Assembly (NCBI RefSeq): GCF_003627755.1
Contig: NZ_CP032694.1
Span: forward strand, 3,711,501 to 3,775,500
Reading direction: 5' to 3'
Origin: Rhizobium jaguaris
GTDB taxonomy: Bacteria > Pseudomonadota > Alphaproteobacteria > Rhizobiales > Rhizobiaceae
DNA: 64,000 bases
The position numbers were made by a program, and so were the translations under genes. This document shows positions 26,395 through 36,110 of this stretch, piece after piece. The notes under the pieces are model-generated. The model was not told where the DNA came from. It ran no database searches and worked only from the letters and a program-made list of their open reading frames with translations. Position 1 is the first letter of the stretch; every line of letters begins with the position of its first letter.

Positions 26395-27710
26395 TCAGAG
26401 CGCGCCGGCGTCCTTCAGAACGTCGGTTGCCTTCTGTGCGGCCGTGTCGAGCGCTTGCTTCGAGGTCTTGTCGCCAAGGATGGCGGCCTGAAGCTCAGGA
26501 TAGACGACGTTGGAAATTTCGATCCATTGCGGCGTGCGCGGAACGGGAAAGCATACTTCATCGATTCCTGGAAGGTGCTCAGCACTTCTTTCTTGTAGGG
26601 ATCGGCAGCAGCCTGCTGGATGTCCCAATCCCAGACCGCCTTGCGGGTCGGCAGCGTGCCGTTGGCGGCTTCGAGCTTCTGCGAGTCGTCATTGGTCAGG
26701 AACCAGACGAGCGAGGCGGCGGCATCCTTGTTCTTGCAGGCCTCGGTCACCGAGAAGCCGTGATGGCCGGACCAGCCGGTGTGCTTGCCGGCGGAGCCGA
26801 CGGGCTGCACGACGACACCGACATTGCCGGCGATCTTCGAGGACTTCGGATCGTTGAAATAGGTTGCCCAGCCCGGCCAATCCAGATCGAGAGCGACAGT
26901 GCCCGACGCAAAACCGGCGCCGAGATCATCCCAGAGATAGTTCGTCGTGCCGGCAGGAACGGCCTTGGCCTTGTACATGTTTACGAACCAGTCGAGCGCA
27001 CGCACGCCAGCTTCGGAATTGAAGGCCGGCTTGCCGCCCTTGTCGAGATATTCGCCGCCCTCGGCGATCAGCATTTCATAGAAGCGGCCGTTGATCGCCT
27101 CTTCCTTGCCGGGGAACTGCGTGCCGAAGAAGTTCGGCGGATTGGCGAAGAATGTCGCCTGATCGGAGACCTCCTTCCAGGTCTTCGGCGGAGCCAGATC
27201 GTAGCCATACTTGGCCTTGAATGCTGTCTTCTTGGTCTCGTCGTTGTAGAGGCTCTTCTGATAGTAGAGAGCCGACACGTCGAACTGGGCGCGCGGCAGC
27301 ATGATCAGCCGGCCGTCGATGGTGGATGCCTCGATGGTCGAATCGACGAACTTGGCGATCTCTTCCTTCGGCAGCAGCTTGCTGAGATCGGTATAGAGGT
27401 CGGGATATTGGGGCGCGAAGGATGAGTGGTTCGAACCAACGCACCAGGAAATATCACCCGATGCCATGTCCGACTTGATTTCCTTGTCGAGCTCGAAGTG
27501 GTTCTTCTTGGAGAGGATGTTGACCTTAGCGCCGGTCTCCTTCTCCCACTCGGAAATGCGCGCATAAAGCGGCTCATATTGCTGGCCACCGATCAGTTTG
27601 GCGTCGATCGTCACACCCGGGAACTTGCCGGGCAGGTCGGCGGCAGAGATCGCGGAGCTCGCAAACAATGCCAGTATGCCGGCTGCGAGGCCGGTCTTCA
27701 AATTCCTCAT
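26395..27710 (-). pseudogene. sugar ABC transporter substrate-binding protein, frameshifted near its 3' end
   Basis: The gene codes for a family 1 exported sugar-binding protein: a signal peptide (LKTGLAAGILALFASSAISA), then NILSKKNHFELDKEIKSDMA and further typical stretches. At about codon 388 the frame breaks. After KYAFP the frame continues as FRARRNGSK and adds a foreign tail to 26415, while the next frame continues as VPRTPQWIEISNVVYPELQA to a stop at 26395, which is the expected family C-terminus. One base is missing near 26544-26547, in a short C run on the coding strand. With it the protein would be 438 residues. Either the strain has a damaged binding protein or the base is a sequencing error. 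It heads the importer operon. Confidence 0.85.
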
Positions 27711-27841
27711 TGAATTTCCTCCCTAAAGGACCGGACACCCCGCCCGATCGCCCTCACGACCCAAATATGGATCAATGATTTATATGTAAACATCTTATTC
27801 ATCGACCGTCAAGCCGGGATTGCCAGCGCTTGCAAATCGCT

Positions 27842-27861
27842 TTCATTCATATATGAATGAA
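27842..27861. promoter_or_regulatory. perfect 20-base palindrome, IclR operator candidate
   Basis: TTCATTCATATATGAATGAA is its own reverse complement over all 20 bases. It lies 17 bases before the first possible iclR start and about 130 bases before the divergent importer operon. Position and perfect symmetry suit autoregulated control of both transcription units by the IclR protein. Confidence 0.75.
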
Positions 27862-27878
27862 TCATATTTCACTGATAC

Positions 27879-28682
27879 ATGAGGCCCTTCATGAGCGTAG
27901 AAGATGATAGCGACCGATACCGCGCACCGGCGCTGGACAAAGGCCTTGACATTCTGGAACTGCTGGCGCGGATCGACGGCGGCCTGACGCAGGCGGAAAT
28001 CGCCAAGGCGCTCGGTAAAAGCCCGAACGAGTTCTACCGCATGCTCGATCGCCTGGTCCGGCGTGGCTATGTGCAGCGGCAGGATGGCGACCGCTTCTAT
28101 CTGACCCTCAAACTCTTCGGCCTGGCACATTATCATGCGCCGGTGCGCCGGCTCGTTTCCTTTGCCACGCCGCTGATGCGCGAATTCTCCAACCGCGCCG
28201 AGCAGGCCTGCCACCTGGCGATTTTCGACCGCGGCTCGGTCATTGTCATCGCCCAGCAGGATTCACCGACCTATTGGGGCATTTCGATCCGCGTCGGCGC
28301 CCAGATCAACCTGTTCAACACCGGCTCCGGCCACGTCCTGCTCGCCTTCCGCGACGAAAAACATCGAAAGATGATGATCAACGAGCAGCAGCGCCAACAG
28401 GACGACGACGGGCCGATGCCCGCCGATCTCGAAGAACGCCTTCAATTGATCAAGGAGAAGGGCTTCGAGACGATGGACAGCCTGCAGACCAATGGAGTGC
28501 GCAACATTTCGGCACCCGTTCTGGCGTTGGATGGCTACGCTTTGGCCGCGCTCACCTGCCCTTATATCCAGCCGGTCAATCCGAATGCGCCGAGCTATGA
28601 GCAGGTGATTCAATATGTGTGCGAAGCCGCCAAGGACGTGTCCGAAACCGTCGCCGGCACATTGGACAACGCCGAAATATAA
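27879..28682 (+). CDS. IclR family transcriptional regulator
   Basis: A 267-residue regulator. The winged HTH is at about residues 15-75 (ALDKGLDILELLARIDGGLT, then KSPNEFYRMLDRLVRRGYVQ). The C-terminal GAF-like effector domain includes CHLAIFDRGSVIVIAQQD and KGFETMDSLQTNGVRNISAP. Start may be the ATG at 27879 or the one at 27891. It is divergent from the importer operon and 63 bases upstream of the amidohydrolase gene in the same direction, so it is set centrally to control the whole island. The ligand is probably a pathway intermediate. Confidence 0.93.
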   Translation: MRPFMSVEDDSDRYRAPALDKGLDILELLARIDGGLTQAEIAKALGKSPNEFYRMLDRLVRRGYVQRQDGDRFYLTLKLFGLAHYHAPVRRLVSFATPLMREFSNRAEQACHLAIFDRGSVIVIAQQDSPTYWGISIRVGAQINLFNTGSGHVLLAFRDEKHRKMMINEQQRQQDDDGPMPADLEERLQLIKEKGFETMDSLQTNGVRNISAPVLALDGYALAALTCPYIQPVNPNAPSYEQVIQYVCEAAKDVSETVAGTLDNAEI

Positions 28683-28745
28683 TTTCTATTTGAATAAACT
28701 ATTCTTCTGTGAGTATATATTGATCAGCATGATGGGAGGATCGCC

Positions 28746-29582
28746 ATGCTTTTCGATAGCCACCTGCACATCGTCGATCGCGAGAAACTTGGATACCCCT
28801 GGCTGGAAGGGGCCGGCGCGCTGAACCGCGACAGCCTTTATGAAGACTATGCCCGCGAAGCCCAGCGCCTGGGGATAACCGACACGCTCCACATGGAAGT
28901 GGATGTCGCTGAAGGCGATATTGAGCGGGAAACGGACTACGTCAAAGGCTTGAGCCGACAGCCCGGCAGCCTGATCCGCGGGGCCATCGCCGCCTGCCGT
29001 CCGGAAGATGCCGGCTTTCCAACCTATCTCGAGCGCGTGCTTGCCGATCACTTCGTCAAGGGCTTTCGCCGCGTGTTGCATGTGGTGCCGGACGACCTCT
29101 CCGAAGGCTCGCTCTTCAGGGAAAACTTGAAGCGGCTTGCCGGCACTCGCCTCACCTTCGATTTCTGCGTGCTGCCGCATCAGATCGCCAAGGCGATCGC
29201 GCTGGCCGATCTCAATCCCAATGTTCAGTTCATTCTCGACCATTGCGGCGTGCCAGCCGTCAAGGACGGCCTCAGCGAGGTCTGGACCTCGGGGATCACT
29301 GAAATCGCCAAGCGGCCGAACGTTGTCGTCAAGATTTCCGGCATCGTCGCCTATGCCGATCCCGACAGCTGGACCGTCGACACGCTGCGCCCCTTCGTCG
29401 AGCATTCGATAACAAGCTTCGGTTGGGATCGCGTCATCTGGGGCAGCGACTGGCCCGTCTGCACGCTGGGCGGCGGTCTCTCCACCTGGGTCGCCGCTAC
29501 CCATGCGCTGACGCAGGGGGCGAGCGCCGACGAGCGCGCCCACCTCTATCAGCTCAACGCCAAGCGACTCTGGTCTCTCTGA
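28746..29582 (+). CDS. amidohydrolase 2 family lactonase (L-fuconolactonase-like)
   Basis: A 278-residue TIM-barrel hydrolase of the COG3618 amidohydrolase group. The metal motif HxH is in FDSHLHIVD at residues 4-10, a central His in ILDHCGVPAVKDG, and the conserved Asp in VIWGSDWPVC. Members include L-fuconolactonase and L-rhamnono-lactonase of oxidative deoxysugar pathways. In this island it would open the lactone formed by the oxidoreductase; specificity is inferred from context. The start is preceded by GATGGGAGGATCGCC, a good ribosome binding site. The next gene begins about 34 bases later. Confidence 0.87.
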   Translation: MLFDSHLHIVDREKLGYPWLEGAGALNRDSLYEDYAREAQRLGITDTLHMEVDVAEGDIERETDYVKGLSRQPGSLIRGAIAACRPEDAGFPTYLERVLADHFVKGFRRVLHVVPDDLSEGSLFRENLKRLAGTRLTFDFCVLPHQIAKAIALADLNPNVQFILDHCGVPAVKDGLSEVWTSGITEIAKRPNVVVKISGIVAYADPDSWTVDTLRPFVEHSITSFGWDRVIWGSDWPVCTLGGGLSTWVAATHALTQGASADERAHLYQLNAKRLWSL

Positions 29583-29615
29583 GCGCGCCATAGAAGTCCA
29601 TCGAAAGCCCATGCC

Positions 29616-30161
<546 letters not shown>

Positions 30162-30162
30162 G

Positions 30163-31320
30163 ATGACCACAGGAAACAAGGACAGCCTGCTCGCCGGCAT
30201 TACGGTGCTGGATATGAGCCAGTTCCTGGCCGGGCCGATGGCCGCTCTTCGGCTCGGCGACCTCGGTGCCCGGGTGATCAAGGTCGAGCGTCCCGACGGC
30301 GGCGATCTCTGCCGCAGGCTTTATCTCAGCGACACCGAGATCGGTGGCGACTCGACGCTGTTCCACGCAATCAATCGCGGCAAGGAGAGCTTTGCCGTCA
30401 ACATGAAGGACGAAGGTGACCTGCAAGACCTTAGGACGCTGATCGAAAAGGCCGATGTCATCATCCAGAATTTCCGCCCTGGGGTCATCGATCGCCTGGG
30501 TCTCGACTACGCCTCGGTCGCCAAAATCAATCCACGCATCGTCTACGGCAGCATCACCGGCTATGGCCCGGACAACGAGTGGCGACAGTTTCCCGGCCAG
30601 GACCTGCTCGCCCAGGCCCGCTCCGGCGCCATGTGGCTGAACGGCGAGGCCGATGATGGCCCGGTGCCCTTCGGCCTAGCGGTCGCCGACATGCTGGCCG
30701 GCAATCTCATCGTCCAGGGCATTCTCGCCGGCCTCGTGCGGCGCGGCGTCACCGGCCAGGGCGTCCACGTCGAAACCAGCCTGCTGGAGGCCATGATCGA
30801 TTTCCAGTTCGAGGTCCTGACCACCCATCTGAACGATGGCGGTCGCCCGCCGAAGAAATCCTCCGTGCGCAATGCCCACGCCTATCTCTCAGCCCCCTAT
30901 GGCGTCTATCATTGCGCCGATGGTTGGCTGGCGCTGGCCATGACGCCGCTGCCGAAACTGGCGCCTCTCTTCGAGCTTCCAGCGCTTGCCGACTACACGC
31001 CGGACGAGGCCTTTTCCCGCCGCGACGAGATCAAGAGCCTGATCGCCAGCCGCCTGCATGAGAAGACGGTGAAGGAATGGCTCGCCATCTTGGAGCCCGC
31101 CGACATCTGGGCGGCGGAGGTGCTGGACTGGCCGAAACTGCTGGAAACCGCCGCGTTCCGGCAGCTCGACATGTTGCAGACGGTAACCCGTGGCGACGGC
31201 GCTTCCGTTCGCACGACGGCAAGCCCGATCCGTATCAATGGCGTCAGGCGCAAGAACGATCTTGCCGCCCCGACGATCGGCAGCGATTCCGAGAAGATCA
31301 GAGCGGAATTCTTCGCCTGA
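30163..31320 (+). CDS. CaiB/BaiF family III CoA-transferase
   Basis: A 385-residue family III CoA-transferase. The N-terminal signature is VLDMSQFLAGPMAALRLGDL, followed by GARVIKVERPDGGD, and the catalytic Asp is in the stretch PGQDLLAQARSG, equivalent to the aspartate that forms an acyl anhydride in this family. Known members move CoA between carboxylic acids without ATP. It is the last gene of the plus-strand operon with a MaoC protein, an arrangement that points to conversion of a hydroxy or unsaturated acid as CoA ester. The acid is unknown. Confidence 0.9.
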   Translation: MTTGNKDSLLAGITVLDMSQFLAGPMAALRLGDLGARVIKVERPDGGDLCRRLYLSDTEIGGDSTLFHAINRGKESFAVNMKDEGDLQDLRTLIEKADVIIQNFRPGVIDRLGLDYASVAKINPRIVYGSITGYGPDNEWRQFPGQDLLAQARSGAMWLNGEADDGPVPFGLAVADMLAGNLIVQGILAGLVRRGVTGQGVHVETSLLEAMIDFQFEVLTTHLNDGGRPPKKSSVRNAHAYLSAPYGVYHCADGWLALAMTPLPKLAPLFELPALADYTPDEAFSRRDEIKSLIASRLHEKTVKEWLAILEPADIWAAEVLDWPKLLETAAFRQLDMLQTVTRGDGASVRTTASPIRINGVRRKNDLAAPTIGSDSEKIRAEFFA

Positions 31321-31350
31321 CACCTCTTGCCTTAGCGGCGCGGGTTGGGC

Positions 31351-31671
31351 TCACGCCACCGGCTGCACCGAAGCGACCTTGCCGGTGTTGTCGATGATGC
31401 AATTAAATCTGCGGCCGGTCGCATTCAACTCGACGCGGTAGGTGTTTGCATCCAATTGCTGCGAATTCGTCGGAAGCACCTTGCTCTGAGTAAGGCCGGC
31501 CGATTTTGCCGCAGCGTCAGCGCATAAGAGCTGCAGATCGGCGGGTGCCGTCTGTAGTTTCGTTCGAGCCATCTGGTCGGGCGGCGGCGAGGATACGCAT
31601 GCCGTCACTGGCGCAAGGATCACAAGCGGGAAAAGCAATCGTGCCGCGGACCAGCCATTCGATTTCGTCAT
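31351..31671 (-). CDS. small lipoprotein of unknown function
   Basis: A 106-residue protein with a lipoprotein signal (LLFPLVILAPVTACVSSPPP; lipobox VTAC, modified Cys at about residue 25). The mature part is short and ends with ELNATGRRFNCIIDNTGKVA, a beta-hairpin-like stretch with one Cys. I do not recognise the family. It is transcribed in the same direction as the L,D-transpeptidase gene and 21 bases after it, so it may be part of that envelope-related unit. Confidence 0.78.
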   Translation of the reverse strand: MTKSNGWSAARLLFPLVILAPVTACVSSPPPDQMARTKLQTAPADLQLLCADAAAKSAGLTQSKVLPTNSQQLDANTYRVELNATGRRFNCIIDNTGKVASVQPVA

Positions 31672-31692
31672 TCTTCATCCCCCATTTTGCGG

Positions 31693-32415
31693 TCATACGC
31701 CCTTATAGAGTGCCGCGCCCTGCATCAGCACAATCACCTTCGCCCCGATCTTCACGCGAGAGTGCAGATCGATGATATCGTCGTTGTTCATGCGTATGCA
31801 TCCGGAGGAGACATCAAGTCCAATTGACCATGATTCCGGCGTGCCGTGAATGCGGTAAATCGTGTCGTTGTTGCCTTCATACAGGTAGAGAGCCCTCGCC
31901 CCGAGTGGGTTGTCGGGTCCGCCCGGCATGCCGTTCGCCCATTTCACCGCATTCGGATCACGAGCGACCATTTCGGCGGGCGGTGTCCAGGTCGGCCATT
32001 CCGCCGTGCGCCCGACCCGCACGATGCCGGCCCAGCCGAAGCCTTCCCGCCCAACGCCTATGCCATAGCGGATCGCCTGGCCGCCGGGCTGGACCAGGTA
32101 GAGAAAATGCTGGTTGCCGTCGATGATGATCGTTCCCGGCTCTTCTGCCGTCCGGAAGGGAACGACTTGCCTGCGAAAGGCATCCGGCACCTGTTTGTTG
32201 CGGGCGTAATATTGGCGAGCCTTCTTCGCATCGTAGTCGACCCAGGTTCGGGTCTGCGGATCGAATATCTGCGTCTGCGCCGCGAGCGCAACGAGAGGCC
32301 CAAGGCCGATGGCTGCCGCCATGAGCATGACGGTTGTATTGCGCCTCCAGCCTCGTTCCGATCTTGCCTCCACCTGAGCCACTGTCTCGGGGTTCTTTGT
32401 TGGGTCTGTTCTCAT
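31693..32415 (-). CDS. L,D-transpeptidase (YkuD domain)
   Basis: A 240-residue exported cell-wall enzyme. A membrane anchor or signal is at about residues 25-45 (RNTTVMLMAAAIGLGPLVAL). The YkuD catalytic domain occupies about 95-240; its active-site region reads IYRIHGTPESWSIGLDVSSG followed by CIRM, with the catalytic Cys and the upstream His. Such enzymes form 3-3 peptidoglycan cross-links or attach proteins to peptidoglycan; several copies are usual in rhizobia. The ATG at 32415 overlaps the stop of the preceding ProX-like gene by four bases, which explains why the long upstream extension of the frame is not used. Confidence 0.9.
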   Translation of the reverse strand: MRTDPTKNPETVAQVEARSERGWRRNTTVMLMAAAIGLGPLVALAAQTQIFDPQTRTWVDYDAKKARQYYARNKQVPDAFRRQVVPFRTAEEPGTIIIDGNQHFLYLVQPGGQAIRYGIGVGREGFGWAGIVRVGRTAEWPTWTPPAEMVARDPNAVKWANGMPGGPDNPLGARALYLYEGNNDTIYRIHGTPESWSIGLDVSSGCIRMNNDDIIDLHSRVKIGAKVIVLMQGAALYKGV

Positions 32416-33365
32416 GGCTTTGCCCATCCGTCGACGCGGGATGCATGGCTGTCTACCCACTGCTTCGCGAATTCCAGGGGCGGCTGACGGTCCACCTGCA
32501 GGGCGTAGGTCATGTGCGTAATTTCCTCTGGCGTAAAATCGACCTTCTCGAGAAAGCTCGCAACGTCGGCATGTTTCTTTGCGAAGGCGGTGGCATAGGC
32601 AATGTGAAAACTCGTGGCGGGCCAGGCGACCGGTGCGCTCGAATCGCTGATCCAGGTCGGATCGCTCGCTGGCGCGATCTTCCATTTGGAAGCATCATAG
32701 GGCGGCTCTGTCAGTCGCACGATATTGTGCAGCTCGAAGACGTGATGTGGCGCGTAGCAGGCAAATACCATCGGCCGGCCCGTCGCGACTGCCGCATCGA
32801 CCGCAGCCATGCCGACATCTTCCTCGGCTTCGATCAGGGTCAGATTTTTCGCGTAGCCATAGCTGTTGGCGCGCACTCTCTCGATGCCTGTCGACAACCA
32901 TGTCGGTGCCCCGATCCACAGCTCTCCGCGTCCGTCGCCGTCGGTATCCAGAACCGCAGTCTTGGCGGGATCACTCAGATCCGAGATGTCCTTTATACCG
33001 GCCGCGACTGCATCCGGCGTCGCGCAAAGGCCCTGCCAGGCATCGATGCCGCGCGCCGCCACCTCGACGACGTGCTTTTCGTTGACGTATTTCTCGATCA
33101 GGCTGTCGAGGTTCGGCCGCCATACTTCGGGATTGATGTCGACGTCGCCGCTTTCGAGACCGTTGAAGGCGGTGAGCGTTCCGAGCTCCCGGACCTCGGC
33201 ATCGAGCTTATATTCCTTGGCAATCGCAACCTTCAGGATATTCGCCGTTGCCTGACCTGAAGGCCAATTCGGCATCGAGATGACCAAATCGGCCGCATCG
33301 GCGCTTACCGCCCCGACAGACGCAAGGGCAGCGGCAAAGGCCACGGAAATGAGTCTGTTCTTCAT
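32412..33365 (-). CDS. ProX/OpuAC-like substrate-binding protein without partner transporter
   Basis: A 317-residue periplasmic binding protein of the quaternary ammonium type (glycine betaine/choline/proline). A signal peptide is present (VAFAAALASVGAVSADA). The mature part begins LVISMPNWPSGQATANILKV and has DVDINPEVWRPNLDSLIEKY, GRPMVFACYAPHHVFELHN and VAWPATSFHIAYA, consistent with this family. No ATPase or permease gene is near; the next gene, overlapped by four bases, is an L,D-transpeptidase. It is thus an orphan receptor or serves a transporter encoded elsewhere. Start is the ATG at 33365 before the signal peptide. Confidence 0.87.
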   Translation of the reverse strand: MKNRLISVAFAAALASVGAVSADAADLVISMPNWPSGQATANILKVAIAKEYKLDAEVRELGTLTAFNGLESGDVDINPEVWRPNLDSLIEKYVNEKHVVEVAARGIDAWQGLCATPDAVAAGIKDISDLSDPAKTAVLDTDGDGRGELWIGAPTWLSTGIERVRANSYGYAKNLTLIEAEEDVGMAAVDAAVATGRPMVFACYAPHHVFELHNIVRLTEPPYDASKWKIAPASDPTWISDSSAPVAWPATSFHIAYATAFAKKHADVASFLEKVDFTPEEITHMTYALQVDRQPPLEFAKQWVDSHASRVDGWAKP

Positions 33366-33543
33366 GTCCCCTCCAGCTTTCGGTAACAACTGCTATCCGT
33401 CGCGGCTGTCGCGAACCGGAACCAGATAGCGGAGGGAAACACCCGCAGGTAAGTACGTTACGGTAACATGATCGAAATTTACGCCACTGTTACGCGAACC
33501 AACCGACCACAGAACGGGATGTAGAGCGTGAATGGGCACCAAC

Positions 33544-33573
33544 AAAAAGGGGCGCCACGATGTGACGCCCCTC
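33544..33573 (-). terminator. intrinsic terminator after tal
   Basis: Arms AGGGGCGCCA (about 33548-33557) and TGACGCCCCT (33563-33572) form a GC-rich stem with one weak pair; read on the minus strand it is followed by a run of five T. It is about 55 bases after the tal stop. Confidence 0.8.
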
Positions 33574-33625
33574 GATATAGATGTGTGCGGCCCTCATCTC
33601 ACCGAGGGAGGCTTTCACTAACCGC

Positions 33626-34591
33626 TTAGGCGGCAGCGAGCTGCAATTCCTTGCCCACCATGGTCCGCAAAGCGATCAGGTCCTTGGCGAATGCGCGAAT
33701 GCCTTCGGCGAGCTTTTCGGTCGCCATCGCATCTTCGTTCATCATCCAGCGGAAGGTCTTTTCGTCGACCGCGACCTTGGCAACGGAGGTCTTGTTTTCC
33801 GGCGAAAGCTTGCGTTCCAGCTTGCCTTCATCCTTGGCAAGCTCGTCGAGCAAGTTCGGGCTGATCGTCAAGCGATCGCAGCCGGCCAGCGCTTCGATTT
33901 CGCCGGCGCTACGGAAGGAAGCGCCCATGACGATCGTCTTGATGTCGTTGGCCTTGTAGTAGTTGTAGATCTCGCGGACGGAAAGAACGCCCGGATCTTC
34001 TTCCGGCGTGAACTCCTTGCCGGTCGACTTCTTGTACCAGTCGAGGATGCGCCCGACGAAGGGCGAGATCAGGAAAACCTTGGCGTCGGCGCAGGCAACG
34101 GCCTGGGCCTTGCTGAAGAGCAGTGTCAGATTGCAGTCGATACCTTCCTTCTGCAGGACTTCTGCAGCGCGGATGCCTTCCCAGGTGGAAGCGAGTTTGA
34201 TCAGGATGCGATCCTGGCCAATGCCGCGTTCCTTGTAAGCGGCGATGATGGCGCGGGCCTTGGCAATCGAAGCTTCGGTGTTGAAGGACAGATCGGCGTC
34301 GACTTCGGTCGAGACGCGGCCGGGAACGAGGCCGGAAAGAGCGGCGCCGACGGAGATTGCCAGACGGTCGGCAACCGCTGCTGCGATAGCGTCCGGCGTG
34401 CCGCCCTGCTTCTTGCCCCAGGCAACGGCTTCCTTGATTGCATCGGCGAACATCGGCGTGCCGAGCGCCTTGAGGACGATGGTCGGATTGGTCGTGCAGT
34501 CGACCGGCTTCAGGCGGGCAACCGCCTCGATATCGCCGGTATCGGCCACGACCGTCGTCATAGCGCGAAGTTGGTCAAGCTTGGATGTCAT
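33626..34591 (-). CDS. tal: transaldolase
   Basis: A 321-residue transaldolase of the TalB type, which moves a dihydroxyacetone unit between sugar phosphates in the pentose phosphate pathway. The N-terminal [11 protein letters not shown] holds the conserved Asp/Asn region, the Schiff-base lysine is in [11 protein letters not shown], and [17 protein letters not shown] and [12 protein letters not shown] are typical. Length fits E. coli TalB (317). The ATG at 34591 is used; the longer frame upstream does not look coding. It is a single gene, ended by a clear terminator, with about 490 bases between it and the divergent SorC regulator. Confidence 0.96.
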   Translation of the reverse strand: MTSKLDQLRAMTTVVADTGDIEAVARLKPVDCTTNPTIVLKALGTPMFADAIKEAVAWGKKQGGTPDAIAAAVADRLAISVGAALSGLVPGRVSTEVDADLSFNTEASIAKARAIIAAYKERGIGQDRILIKLASTWEGIRAAEVLQKEGIDCNLTLLFSKAQAVACADAKVFLISPFVGRILDWYKKSTGKEFTPEEDPGVLSVREIYNYYKANDIKTIVMGASFRSAGEIEALAGCDRLTISPNLLDELAKDEGKLERKLSPENKTSVAKVAVDEKTFRWMMNEDAMATEKLAEGIRAFAKDLIALRTMVGKELQLAAA

Positions 34592-35080
34592 GATACGTAT
34601 CCTTGTTGAATTGGCCCACTGTGAGAGATATTGACCGGCGAAATTCCGTCCGGTTCGATGGACGACACGAAGACTGCAAGCGGATTGCGCCGTTCCTTCT
34701 CCTATGCCTCGGTAACGGGAGAAAAAGCGCGAAAGTTCCATTCCCGGTGAACGGTCAAAGCCGCGAAGAAGCAATTGCCAAAGACAGGCTTTTCGCCGAA
34801 ACCGAGCGCCCTATATGGCTCTCTGCTTGGCCAGACATGTCTACGGCGCAGCGCTCGCACATTGTCCTCCTCGACTGGACAAAGACCGACTTCCTCACGG
34901 CGACTATCATCAATCTCGCGACGAAAAGTCAAGGACATTTGTGCATTTCAATTGACATAAGTTTCAGGCCATAGAATATCGGCAGAAGAAGAGCTGATCT
35001 TGCCGCCCCTGTCATCCGCAACCTTTGTCGCTTGCGGTCATTAAAATAAAAAGGCGTGCAAAAATCTTGCCGGAGGACCT
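34592..35080. other. intergenic region between tal and SorC-type regulator
   Basis: About 490 bases between divergent genes. A 123-residue frame on the plus strand (34603-34974) has no recognisable domain and no ribosome binding site, and I do not call it. The last 130 bases are AT-richer and hold ATTGACATAAG (34950-34960), a possible -35-type sequence for the regulator. No strong palindrome seen. Confidence 0.5.
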
Positions 35081-36070
35081 GTGGCCAAACTTAGACGCGG
35101 GACACACACCGCCTATTCCGAGACGGCGTCTTTGAGGCTGCGCGCGGCTTGGCTCTACTACAATCAGGGCCTGACGCAGAAGGATGTCGCAGAACAGCTC
35201 GGCATCAGCCGCACCACCGTCATCCGCCTCCTGGACGAGGCAATGCGTCGCAGTGAAGTGCAGATCTGGATCAATGAAGGCATCGACGATTGCGTCGAAC
35301 TGGCAATCAAGCTCGAGCGCGCCTACGGACTGGACGAGGCGATCGTTGTTCCCTCACCTGCAAGCGCAGACGTCGACGCCCAGGCAAAAAGTGTCGGCCT
35401 GGCGCTCGGTCAGTTTCTCACTGAAGCGATCCCCGACAACTATACGATTGGTGTCGGCTGGGGCCGGACCATGACTGCCTCGCTTGCAAGCTTCCGCCCA
35501 CCGCGCCGCGACAATTGTAAAGTGGTTTCGCTGCTCGGCGGCATCGTCGCCGTCCAGCAGACCAATCCGATCGATTATACTTGGCGCCTGGCAAGCCAGC
35601 TTGGCGCGGAATGCTACATGTTCCTGGCGCCGCTCCTGGTCGATTCCATCGAGACCAAGCGAAATTTGATCGAAAAATGTGGTCTTGAGGCTATCTACCG
35701 GCTCGCCGAAAGCCTCGATCTCGCCATCGTCAGTTGCGGTGACATCGGCCCTCGCTCAACGTCGCTGTCGGAAGGCTTCATATCGAAACAGGTGCTGGAT
35801 CAGTTGATCGAAGCGGGTTGCGTCTGCGACACCATGTTCAATTTTCTCGATGCCGAGGGAAATTCGGTCGATCATCCCATTAACAAGCGCGTGATGTCCG
35901 TCGATCTCGACACGCTGAAGAAGGCCAAGCACATTGTTCTGTCTTCCGGCGGCGCCCACCGCGCCCTTGCGATCCGCGCCACCATCAAGCGCATCGGCTG
36001 CAACACATTGATCACGGACGAAAGCGCGGCAAAAGCGCTGCTGCAGATGGCGATGGCAAAGGCAGCTTGA
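35081..36070 (+). CDS. SorC/DeoR-type sugar-binding transcriptional regulator
   Basis: A 329-residue regulator beginning at GTG, with GGAGGA six bases upstream. The N-terminal HTH is at about residues 20-65 (GLTQKDVAEQLGISRTTVIR), and the rest is the sugar-phosphate-binding SorC domain (TIGVGWGRTMTASLASFRPP, VSLLGGIVAVQQTNPIDYTW). It is a different branch from the SorC protein at 48622; the two share little beyond domain order. No sugar operon follows, as the next gene is convergent. The divergent tal gene is a possible target, but the region between holds no obvious operator. Confidence 0.9.
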   Translation: MAKLRRGTHTAYSETASLRLRAAWLYYNQGLTQKDVAEQLGISRTTVIRLLDEAMRRSEVQIWINEGIDDCVELAIKLERAYGLDEAIVVPSPASADVDAQAKSVGLALGQFLTEAIPDNYTIGVGWGRTMTASLASFRPPRRDNCKVVSLLGGIVAVQQTNPIDYTWRLASQLGAECYMFLAPLLVDSIETKRNLIEKCGLEAIYRLAESLDLAIVSCGDIGPRSTSLSEGFISKQVLDQLIEAGCVCDTMFNFLDAEGNSVDHPINKRVMSVDLDTLKKAKHIVLSSGGAHRALAIRATIKRIGCNTLITDESAAKALLQMAMAKAA

Positions 36071-36075
36071 GGACT

Positions 36076-36106
36076 CCTACCTTCTCCCCGCCGGGGAGAA
36101 GGTAGG
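36076..36106. repeat. 14-base perfect hairpin, dispersed palindrome unit
   Basis: CCTACCTTCTCCCC and GGGGAGAAGGTAGG form perfect arms around a three-base loop (GCC), between two convergent genes. The inner part CCTTCTCCCC/GGGGAGAAGG also occurs at 21725-21752. It could act as a bidirectional transcription end, though no T run follows. Confidence 0.7.
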
Positions 36107-36110
36107 ACAT

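Noticed and set aside
34603..34974. 123-residue plus-strand frame between tal and the SorC gene
   Set aside because: No ribosome binding site, no domain, mixed composition; it lies where the tal promoter should be.
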